From an uncultured Bacteroidota bacterium (GTDB lineage: Bacteria > Bacteroidota > Bacteroidia > Chitinophagales > Chitinophagaceae): 64,000 nt of DNA. The notes under the pieces are model-generated. The model was not told the DNA's origin. It did no database searches and saw nothing but the letters and a program-made list of their open reading frames with translations. Made by a program: the position numbers and the translations under genes. Location of the stretch: positions 1-64,000 of the forward strand of contig CAIQQR010000079.1 in the NCBI GenBank assembly GCA_903874055.1, read 5' to 3'. Below are positions 19,859-27,869 of this stretch, one piece after another (position 1 is the stretch's first letter; every line of letters begins with the position of its first letter).

Positions 19859-21376
19859 TTATATTAATACCTTCCCTGTCATTTCTTTAGGTATTGGCAC
19901 ATTCATCATAGTTAATATGGTGGGTGCGATATCACCTAATTTACCTGCTTTAATTGTACCATTCCACTCATTATCAATAATAAAGAAAGGAACTAAATTG
20001 GTAGTATGAGCTGTATTAGGACTGCCGTCTTCGTTAATCATATAATCTGCATTGCCATGATCTGCAGTTAGAAAAATAGTGTATCCATTTTTTAATCCTG
20101 CAGTAACTATTTGATTTACACAAGCGTCTACTGTTTCAACAGCTTTCACCACAGCACTAAAGATTCCAGTGTGACCAACCATATCCGCGTTGGCAAAATT
20201 CAAACAAATAAAATCGGGGTTGCCTGCATTAATTTCTGGCAATAATTTATCTGTTAATTCCTGAGCACTCATTTCTGGTTGTAAATCATAGGTAGCTACT
20301 TTTGGAGAAGGAGCCATGATGCGTGATTCACCTTCAAAAGGAACTTCACGACCGCCACTAAAAAAGAAAGTAACATGAGGATACTTTTCAGTTTCTGCAA
20401 TTCTAATTTGCTTTTTATTGTTTTGAGCTAATACATCACCTAAGGTATTTACTAAATTATCATTCTCAAAAATCACATGCACATTTTGGAAAGTCTCATC
20501 ATACTTAGTAATGGTGGTATAATGTAGATTTAATTTTTTCATTCCAAATTCAGGAAAATCTTTTTGAGACAACACTTCTGTAATTTCTCTACAACGATCA
20601 GTTCTAAAATTAAAACACAATACAGCATCGCCCGATTCAATTTTAGCAATAGGAGCGCCATTTTCTAAAAGTATAGTGGGCTTGATAAATTCATCAGTAA
20701 TGTCTTTTGCATAATTTTCTTTAATCGCTTCAATTGCTGAGTTGGCAGTAGGTCCCTTTGCATTTACTAATGCATCATAGGCTAATTGAACTCTTTCCCA
20801 ACGCTTATCACGATCCATTGCATAGTATCTTCCGCTCAGGGTGGCAATTTTTCCTACAGATGTTTTTAAATGTGCTTCTATGTTTTCAATATAAGCCAAA
20901 CCACTTTTCGGATCGGTATCTCTTCCGTCTGTAAAGGCATGAATGAAAACCTTATCTAATCCATTCGCTTTACAAATATCACAGATCGCTTTTAAATGGG
21001 AGGTATGTGCATGTACACCGCCATCACTTACTAATCCTAATAAATGCAAAGGTTTTTTATTTTCTTTTGCATAATGAATAGATGCCAATAAAGTTGGGTT
21101 CGTGGCTAATTCACCATCACGTATTGCTACATTGATTCTTTGTAATTCTTGATACACTATCCTCCCTGCACCTAAATTCAAATGACCAACTTCACTATTA
21201 CCCATTTGCCCCTCGGGCAATCCTACCTCCTCGCCACAAGTAATTAAAGTGGAATGTGGGTATTTATTATACAAACTGCTTACAAAAGGGACATTTGCTT
21301 GTTGAATAGCATCAGATAAAGGCACTTTGCCTAATCCCCAACCATCCATTATTACTAAAATTACTTTTTTTGACAT
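19859..21376 (-). CDS. gpmI: 2,3-bisphosphoglycerate-independent phosphoglycerate mutase
   Basis: MSKKVILVIMDGWG, GNSEVGHLNLGAGRIVYQ; start set at 21376. Confidence 0.95.
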   Translation of the reverse strand: MSKKVILVIMDGWGLGKVPLSDAIQQANVPFVSSLYNKYPHSTLITCGEEVGLPEGQMGNSEVGHLNLGAGRIVYQELQRINVAIRDGELATNPTLLASIHYAKENKKPLHLLGLVSDGGVHAHTSHLKAICDICKANGLDKVFIHAFTDGRDTDPKSGLAYIENIEAHLKTSVGKIATLSGRYYAMDRDKRWERVQLAYDALVNAKGPTANSAIEAIKENYAKDITDEFIKPTILLENGAPIAKIESGDAVLCFNFRTDRCREITEVLSQKDFPEFGMKKLNLHYTTITKYDETFQNVHVIFENDNLVNTLGDVLAQNNKKQIRIAETEKYPHVTFFFSGGREVPFEGESRIMAPSPKVATYDLQPEMSAQELTDKLLPEINAGNPDFICLNFANADMVGHTGIFSAVVKAVETVDACVNQIVTAGLKNGYTIFLTADHGNADYMINEDGSPNTAHTTNLVPFFIIDNEWNGTIKAGKLGDIAPTILTMMNVPIPKEMTGKVLI

Positions 21377-21489
21377 AATCTTTATTTTTGGTCTACTTAG
21401 TTCTAATTTTGTGCTGTGAAACACCATTTTAATTAAAAAATGAGTTTCATGCAAATTTACGCAGATATCCTTACATCTAATATTAAAAA

Positions 21490-21879
21490 ATGAACTGGAT
21501 TAGACAAATATTACTATTGGCGCTCTTTGCTTTTGCTAGTTTGGGAGCTAATGCTCAAAATGATGCGGACCAATTGGTGCAGCATTTGCAGACTGCCAAT
21601 TTTAATAAATTAATTTCCTTTTGGGATACACAAGTGGAAGTGAATTTACCCAATTTTACGGGTCAAAAACAATTTAGCCCTGCAGATGCGAATGAAATGT
21701 TGAGGTCTTTTTATAGTCGAAACAATATCATTGGCTTTGAGAAAAATGCGGAAAGAAAAGTAGGCAGCACTATTTATTTGACAGGCAAATTATTTTCTCA
21801 AAATGCAAAATACAATTTAACTTTATTGATGCAGGAAAATAAGCAGCACTTAACTATTGTAAGTGTTAGAGTAAGTTAA
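21490..21879 (+). CDS. DUF4783 family exported protein
   Basis: Signal peptide plus NTF2-like short domain typical of Bacteroidetes. Confidence 0.7.
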   Translation: MNWIRQILLLALFAFASLGANAQNDADQLVQHLQTANFNKLISFWDTQVEVNLPNFTGQKQFSPADANEMLRSFYSRNNIIGFEKNAERKVGSTIYLTGKLFSQNAKYNLTLLMQENKQHLTIVSVRVS

Positions 21880-21907
21880 TTGCATCCATTATTATAAGCA
21901 CTATTGA

Positions 21908-22246
21908 ATGAGTAAGAAAAATAAAGCAGCAGGGTCCCCGTTAGTGTATAGTACCGATCCAAATTACTTACCACCAAGTGAAGAGGAAACAGTTGAAACC
22001 TTACCACCAGATCAACAGCCATTGCGTGTGATACTTGAAACAAAACATCGTGCTGGTAAAACAGTTACTATTGTTTATGGTTTTATAGGAAGTGAAGATG
22101 ATATGAACGCTTTAGGTAAACTGCTTAAAAATCATTGCGGTACGGGAGGTTCAGTGAAAGACGGTGAAATAATTATTCAAGGAGATCACCGTCAAAAAGC
22201 ATTTCAATTTTTAAAGCAAAAAGGATATAGCAAGGCTAAATTGTAG
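21908..22246 (+). CDS. SUI1/YciH-like translation initiation factor
   Basis: KTVTIVYGFIGSEDDMNALGKLLKNHCGTGGSVKDGEIIIQGDHRQK. Confidence 0.9.
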   Translation: MSKKNKAAGSPLVYSTDPNYLPPSEEETVETLPPDQQPLRVILETKHRAGKTVTIVYGFIGSEDDMNALGKLLKNHCGTGGSVKDGEIIIQGDHRQKAFQFLKQKGYSKAKL

Positions 22247-22252
22247 TCGGCA

Positions 22253-22879
22253 TTAAAAATACACTTCTAAGTTGCACTTGTTCTTAAGGTCTCTTACTAA
22301 AGGATATTGTTCGGCAATGCGATCGTATTTTTGTTTACTATTAAGACGCATGTGCAATGGAACATCTTCTTGTTCACTAGCCTCCACCAATATATCAAAT
22401 TGAATGGCCCTGTTTTGAAATTTATCCCAAACTTTCTCTAATACATTCATTCTTTCCTGCTCTACAAATTTCTGAGCTGTTAATGCGCCAACTGTAATGG
22501 TAAAGTGAGTATCGTCAATGATATTAAGTTGCGCTACTTTAAAAGTTCCTGCAGATGCATGCTTTGCATTGGCTTCCAAAACTACTGCATATTCATCCCA
22601 GCAAGTTCTCAAAATATCCATATCTAATGGAATAGATTCTTTAACCTCTTCAATGTCATATTCCTTGCCATATTTTTGTTGTAATACGGCCAGTAAATTT
22701 TTATTAGCGCCACCTGTAGAAGTGGGTGATGAAATAGCTGTTGGCTTTGCTTGTGTAATAGGAGCATCTGGCGTCGCTGCTGGTGAGTTTGTAACATGGG
22801 GTTTTGGAGCAACAGCTGGCGTAGGGGTTTCAATAACAAGTTTGGCTTCCGAGTTAACTACAATATTACTTAAAGGCAT
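22253..22879 (-). CDS. dnaX: DnaX (gamma/tau) C-terminal segment, in the -1 frame relative to the ATPase ORF
   Basis: Pro/Ala linker followed by DnaX-like C-terminal domain (KQKYDRIAEQYPLVRDLKNKCNLEVYF); frame is open back to the A9 run of the upstream ORF. Confidence 0.75.
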   Translation of the reverse strand: MPLSNIVVNSEAKLVIETPTPAVAPKPHVTNSPAATPDAPITQAKPTAISSPTSTGGANKNLLAVLQQKYGKEYDIEEVKESIPLDMDILRTCWDEYAVVLEANAKHASAGTFKVAQLNIIDDTHFTITVGALTAQKFVEQERMNVLEKVWDKFQNRAIQFDILVEASEQEDVPLHMRLNSKQKYDRIAEQYPLVRDLKNKCNLEVYF

Positions 22880-22914
22880 TATTTTCTTTAAGCGAATAGG
22901 GTAGTGTGCATCAA

Positions 22915-24054
22915 CTAGTTTTTTTTTACTATCTGGTTGTCATCCAAACTTAATTCAATTGCTTGTGCCAAAAAGTTCAATTTTATAATGGCCATTTCAA
23001 CATGCAGCCTTTTATTGCGTGCTTGTTTAAATTGAATCTCAGCTTCGTTTAAAATATTAAGCGCACTCACTAAATAGGGAGTGCTAATTTCTTTTGCGGT
23101 ATTAATGTATTGATCTCTCCAGCCTTCAATGGATTCTAATAATGAAGCACTAGCAGGGTCTTTACATACTAATAAATTTCTGATAAAGGAGGCTAGTCCA
23201 GATAATACCATATCTCCTTCAAATCCTTTTTGATTGATTTCATCATACAATAACATGGCCTTGGTAAGGTCTTGTTTTGTTAGGTATTCGATCAATTTAA
23301 AAAAGTATTCTTCGTCTAATATGTTTAAATGCTCAAGGGTATTTTTATAAGTTAATTCGCCATTTGAAAAACTTACAATTTTATCTAAAATACTCAAGGC
23401 ATCACGCATGCAACCTTCACTTTTTTGAGCAATTAGTTGTAATGCGTTTCGTTCTGCTTTAATATGCTCCTTGCCAATAATTTCTTCTAAATGCTCTACT
23501 GTATCGTTATTGGTAATTCTTTTAAAATCAAAAATTTGACATCTACTTAAAATGGTAGGTAAAATTTTATGTTTCTCTGTAGTGGCTAAAATAAAAATAG
23601 CATGTGCAGGAGGTTCTTCCAAAGTTTTTAAGAATGCATTAAATGCACTTGCACTTAACATATGGACCTCATCCACAATATATACTTTGTATTTACCGGC
23701 TTGTGGTGCGAATCTTACTTGATCCACTAAGGTTCTAATATCATCTACCGAGTTATTGCTGGCAGCATCTAATTCGTGTATGTTTAAGCTAGCTCCTTTT
23801 TCAAAAGAGGTGCAGCTATTACATTCGTTACAAGCTTCGCCTTCCTTGGTAATATTGGTGCAATTGATGGTCTTAGCTAAAATACGTGCACAGGTTGTTT
23901 TGCCAACCCCTCTTGGTCCACAAAACAAAAAAGCATGCGCTAAATGATTGTTTAAAATGGCATTCTTAAGGGTGGTCGTTATATGCGACTGCCCCACAAC
24001 TGTATTAAAGTTTTGGGGTCTATATTTTCTAGCAGAAACAACAAAATTATCCAT
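22915..24054 (-). CDS. dnaX: DNA polymerase III gamma/tau ATPase portion (gamma-like product)
   Basis: GPRGVGKTTCARILAKTINC, zinc-binding Cys cluster, DEVHMLSASAFNAFLKTLEEPP. Confidence 0.95.
   Translation of the reverse strand: MDNFVVSARKYRPQNFNTVVGQSHITTTLKNAILNNHLAHAFLFCGPRGVGKTTCARILAKTINCTNITKEGEACNECNSCTSFEKGASLNIHELDAASNNSVDDIRTLVDQVRFAPQAGKYKVYIVDEVHMLSASAFNAFLKTLEEPPAHAIFILATTEKHKILPTILSRCQIFDFKRITNNDTVEHLEEIIGKEHIKAERNALQLIAQKSEGCMRDALSILDKIVSFSNGELTYKNTLEHLNILDEEYFFKLIEYLTKQDLTKAMLLYDEINQKGFEGDMVLSGLASFIRNLLVCKDPASASLLESIEGWRDQYINTAKEISTPYLVSALNILNEAEIQFKQARNKRLHVEMAIIKLNFLAQAIELSLDDNQIVKKN
22919..22927 (-). promoter_or_regulatory. A9 slippery run at dnaX ORF junction (AGT-AAAAAAAAA-CTAG on minus strand)
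   Basis: GTA AAA AAA AAC TAG in zero frame; -1 frame reads GTA AAA AAA AAA CTA GTT GAT... into the downstream ORF. Confidence 0.7.
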
Positions 24055-24151
24055 AGCTGACCTGCAATATACATATTATCCCCTAAAAATTTAGGCGCCT
24101 TTTATGCACATTAATTTTCTTTGAGTAGACACTTGTACAGGGTAAAATAAA

Positions 24152-25336
24152 TTAGGAACCAGTAGTGTATTCCATAACAGGGTGGCGCTCAAAAGGATGT
24201 GCTGCTGTATCAAAAATATGTCTAAATGTGACCATATGTCTGCTTGGTTTTGCCCCTAAGCTTTTGTAAATATTTACCATTTTTGGATTCCAGTCGGCAG
24301 CCCAACCCATTTCATATTGTTGGTATATCTTAATGTCTAAAATCGATAAATAACTTGAATAAATTAAAAAGCTATCAATTCCTAAGGATTGGTACTTTGG
24401 TACTACACCAAATGCCAAACCTGTTAAACGATTATTTTGACCTCTAAACTTCATCCATAATAAATGAAGCTTTTGTTTTAACCCCAATTTGCCATCAAAA
24501 AATTTAAAATATTGATTTACATCAGGGATATTAATAAACATGGCAATGGGTTCTTCCTTATAATAGGCAAAACATATAACACGAGGATCCATGACTGGTT
24601 TAAGAGATGTAAACAATTTCATGATTTGATCAAAAGTAATGGCCTTTGCTTCACCATGTTGCGCCCATGCTGAATTATAGATTGTTACAAAATCCTGCGC
24701 GAATTTTTCTAATTGTGATTTATCTAAATGCCTTGTTTGATAATCAGGCTTCGCTTTAAATTTTTCATAGCGCTCTTTAAATTTCGGAGGCAATTCATCA
24801 AATATATTTAGTCGGTAATAATATTGATTGTAATAATTCTCAAAACCGTAGTTGGCAAATAGGGTCTCGTAGTATTCCGGATTAAATGACATTCCATACA
24901 TGGGTTCATTGTCATAGCCCTCTACCATTAAGCCCCACCATTTATCACGGTCACCAAAATTAATTGGGCCGTCCATGGCTTCCATGCCATTTTCAATCAA
25001 CCATTTTTTTGCAGTATCAAATAATAAATTTGCAACAGTATGATCGTTGATGGAATCAAAGTAGCCCACACAGCCGACAGGGAATTCAGTGCCCTTATTT
25101 ACATATTTGCTATAATAAAAAGCAGCAATACGACCCACCGTACTACCATCCTGGTCTTGCACAATCCATCTTTTGGCATTGCCGTCTTTAAATAATTTAT
25201 TTTTTTCAGGATGGAATACCTGTTCCACCTCATTGTCCAATGGACGAATATAATAAGGATTGTCTTGATTTACTTTCGCATTCAAGTTTAGAAATTCCCT
25301 AACTAGTTTGGGTGTTGTTACTTCTAAAACAGTCAT
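24152..25336 (-). CDS. Conserved hypothetical, GNAT-like
   Basis: Full-length ORF; weak GNAT-like signature near C-terminus. Confidence 0.6.
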   Translation of the reverse strand: MTVLEVTTPKLVREFLNLNAKVNQDNPYYIRPLDNEVEQVFHPEKNKLFKDGNAKRWIVQDQDGSTVGRIAAFYYSKYVNKGTEFPVGCVGYFDSINDHTVANLLFDTAKKWLIENGMEAMDGPINFGDRDKWWGLMVEGYDNEPMYGMSFNPEYYETLFANYGFENYYNQYYYRLNIFDELPPKFKERYEKFKAKPDYQTRHLDKSQLEKFAQDFVTIYNSAWAQHGEAKAITFDQIMKLFTSLKPVMDPRVICFAYYKEEPIAMFINIPDVNQYFKFFDGKLGLKQKLHLLWMKFRGQNNRLTGLAFGVVPKYQSLGIDSFLIYSSYLSILDIKIYQQYEMGWAADWNPKMVNIYKSLGAKPSRHMVTFRHIFDTAAHPFERHPVMEYTTGS

Positions 25337-25345
25337 AGCTGCAAT

Positions 25346-26047
25346 TTAGAATTTTTTTAATACACTCAATGCAAATATGCCTGCAGTTTCGGTTCTTAAT
25401 CTTGTATTGCCAAGATGTATTGCTTGAAATTGTTGGTTTGCTGCTTGCTCAATTTCATTTGGACTAAAATCACCTTCGGGGCCAATAAGTAAAACGCAAT
25501 CATCACTTGCATTAATTTCTTTAATGCTTGTTTTTTGAGTGGGCTCGCAATGTGCAATTAATTTTTGGGATGCTTGTGTGGTATGGATGAGTTCTTCAAA
25601 TGCGGTAGGGGTATGCAAACTTGGCAACCAAGCTTGTTGACTTTGAATCATTGCAGATTGCAAAATGTTTTGCATTCTATCTTGCTTAAATCTTTCGTGA
25701 ACGGTACGCTCGCAAAGCAATGGTATAATGGTATGAACGCCCATTTCTGTTGCTTTTTCAAGCAACCATTCAAGGCGTACTGCATTTTTTAACAAGGAAA
25801 TTCCTAAAGTAATTTTTTGTACTGGAGCAACAATATTTTTTTGATTTTGAATTTGTACTGTAGCAGATTTTTTATGTGCATCGGTAATGATGGATTCAAA
25901 AATTGCTCCAAGGCCATTAGTTAAATCAATTCTATCGCCTTCCTTCATTCTTAATACCTGAATACAATGCTTGCTTGTTTCTTCACTTAAAATATAAGTA
26001 GAAACAATATTGGAGAGTTGTGGTTCATAAAAATAAGGAACAGACAT
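25346..26047 (-). CDS. rsmE: 16S rRNA (uracil1498-N3)-methyltransferase
   Basis: LLIGPEGDFSPNEIEQA and LGNTRLRTETAGI motifs. Confidence 0.93.
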   Translation of the reverse strand: MSVPYFYEPQLSNIVSTYILSEETSKHCIQVLRMKEGDRIDLTNGLGAIFESIITDAHKKSATVQIQNQKNIVAPVQKITLGISLLKNAVRLEWLLEKATEMGVHTIIPLLCERTVHERFKQDRMQNILQSAMIQSQQAWLPSLHTPTAFEELIHTTQASQKLIAHCEPTQKTSIKEINASDDCVLLIGPEGDFSPNEIEQAANQQFQAIHLGNTRLRTETAGIFALSVLKKF

Positions 26048-26078
26048 AGCTATCGAATTTATTAATTTTTATGCAAAA

Positions 26079-27653
26079 TTAAAAAGGACTTTCATCATTT
26101 AATCCTTCATCAAATTCACCGCCATTCATACGACTTCCTTGAATAAAAAATCTACCTCCATCCCCTTCGGCTGCTGGATTGTTGAAGCTAGAAACTGGCT
26201 TGTAGTTATTGGGTAAACCAGGCAAGGTGCCACTATCACCATCCCATTCCTCAAATCTTTGAATATCTAATCTTGCTCTTAATTTAACTAAGTCTAAAGA
26301 ACCGTTTCTGTGTTTTGCAATTCTAATATGCGTTTCTCCCTGTGTACTTTCTCCATTCTCATTACTCATTACTTCATAATATTCTGGACGATAAATAAAC
26401 ATAACCATATCGGCATCTTGTTCAATGGCGCCTGATTCACGAAGGTCACTCAACTGAGGCATCTTGCTTTCTTTTCTGGTTTCCACCGCACGACTCAACT
26501 GAGATAATGCAATAATAGGAATGTTTAATTCTTTTGCTAAAGCCTTTAAACTTCGTGAGATATTACTAATCTCTTGTTCACGATTAGAATTTCTATCACC
26601 AGATCCACTCATTAATTGTAAGTAGTCAATGATGATAATTTTCACATTGTGTTTATTCACTAATCTTCTTGCCTTTGCCCTAAATTCAAAAATATTTAAA
26701 GCGGCAGTATCGTCAATATAAATAGGAGCAGTTTCTAATTTTTTTATACCCTTGCTGTGCAATTGTTGGTATTCGTAATCCTCTAATTTACCACGAGATA
26801 TTTTCTCCATTTTAATTTCACTCTCTGCACTCAAAATTCTCTGCACCAATTGTGAGGCACTCATCTCCAAACTGAAAAATCCAACTGCCTGTGGTTTTGT
26901 TGGGTGCAATGCTGCATTACGTGCTAAGTTTAATGCGAAAGCGGTTTTACCCACCGAAGGTCTTGCAGCCAATATAATTAAATCCGTTGGTTGCCAACCG
27001 TAAGTGATACGATCAAGTGAATTAAATCCACTAGGCACGCCCGAAATCTCATCCTTCTTAGTTCTTAATTCATCAATTCTGTTTACAGCATCAGCCAATG
27101 CATTTTGGATATCCACGAAATTCTTTTTCAAGTAATTATTCGTGATATTGAACATTTTTGTTTCACTGTCATCCAATAAGTCAAATACATCTGTACTGTC
27201 TTCGTATGCGTTTGCAATTACTTCGCCACTAATTCTTATGAGTTCTCTTTGAATAAATTTCTGTAAAACAATTCTTGCATGCGCTTCAATATTTGCAGTA
27301 GAAACTACCACATTGGTCAACTTTGAAATATAATACGCGCCACCTACTAAATCCAATTGTTCGCGTTTTTTTAATGCTTCTACAACTGTAAGCATATCAA
27401 TGGGCTGATTGTCCATTTGTAAACCTTGCATAGCAGTAAAAATCATCTGGTGCGCATCGGTATAAAAACACTCTGGCTTTAAAATTTCGGTAACCGTATC
27501 AAATGCACTTTTCTCTAATAAGATACCACCCAGCACGGCTTCTTCTAATTCTTTAGCCTGAGGTGGAATTTTTCCATACATCATGGAACTAATGTCCACA
27601 CTTGAGCTCTTTTTGCGGTTTTTAGTATTGGTATTGATATTTGGAATCGACAT
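26079..27653 (-). CDS. dnaB: Replicative DNA helicase DnaB
   Basis: PPQAKELEEAVLGGILLEKSAF, ARPSVGKTAFALNLARNAA; start set at MSIPNINTNTK. Confidence 0.95.
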   Translation of the reverse strand: MSIPNINTNTKNRKKSSSVDISSMMYGKIPPQAKELEEAVLGGILLEKSAFDTVTEILKPECFYTDAHQMIFTAMQGLQMDNQPIDMLTVVEALKKREQLDLVGGAYYISKLTNVVVSTANIEAHARIVLQKFIQRELIRISGEVIANAYEDSTDVFDLLDDSETKMFNITNNYLKKNFVDIQNALADAVNRIDELRTKKDEISGVPSGFNSLDRITYGWQPTDLIILAARPSVGKTAFALNLARNAALHPTKPQAVGFFSLEMSASQLVQRILSAESEIKMEKISRGKLEDYEYQQLHSKGIKKLETAPIYIDDTAALNIFEFRAKARRLVNKHNVKIIIIDYLQLMSGSGDRNSNREQEISNISRSLKALAKELNIPIIALSQLSRAVETRKESKMPQLSDLRESGAIEQDADMVMFIYRPEYYEVMSNENGESTQGETHIRIAKHRNGSLDLVKLRARLDIQRFEEWDGDSGTLPGLPNNYKPVSSFNNPAAEGDGGRFFIQGSRMNGGEFDEGLNDESPF

Positions 27654-27764
27654 AATTAACACTGTTTTCTTACTGCGAAAATCCACTCTAAAAAGCAGAA
27701 CATGAAATTTATTTTCAAGTTTGGATATCCACAAATCCCTACAATGGCAATGCACATGATTTTG

Positions 27765-27777
27765 GGGTTATTCACCT
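27765..27777. repeat. Direct repeat copy 1 GGGTTATTCACCT
   Basis: Identical 13-mer to copy 2, 32 bp start-to-start. Confidence 0.75.
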
Positions 27778-27788
27778 GTTTTGCACCT

Positions 27789-27796
27789 CAAATTTA
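27789..27796 (-). promoter_or_regulatory. Candidate dnaB -7 box TAAATTTG
   Basis: CAAATTTA on + strand, between the two 13-bp repeats. Confidence 0.45.
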
Positions 27797-27809
27797 GGGT
27801 TATTCACCT
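27797..27809. repeat. Direct repeat copy 2 GGGTTATTCACCT
   Basis: Identical 13-mer. Confidence 0.75.
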
Positions 27810-27838
27810 TTGGGGCCACGCGCGCGCAAAAAATTGCT

Positions 27839-27846
27839 TATTTTTG
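27839..27846 (+). promoter_or_regulatory. -7 box TATTTTTG upstream of pheT
   Basis: Matches TAnnTTTG, 23 nt from ATG. Confidence 0.5.
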
Positions 27847-27869
27847 AAGCCATACTTTAAAGTGCTTAT

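Noticed and set aside
22518-22904. 128-aa + strand ORF antisense to the dnaX C-terminal ORF
   Set aside because: Low-complexity antisense frame; the minus-strand frame matches a DnaX C-terminal domain.
26079-27653. Intein in DnaB
   Set aside because: Walker A region and downstream motifs are contiguous; length is normal.
27654-27869. Chromosomal replication origin at the dnaB-pheT gap
   Set aside because: Only three imperfect DnaA-like sites, no dnaA gene nearby and no obvious DUE; a local operator is more economical. GC-skew analysis of the full chromosome would decide.
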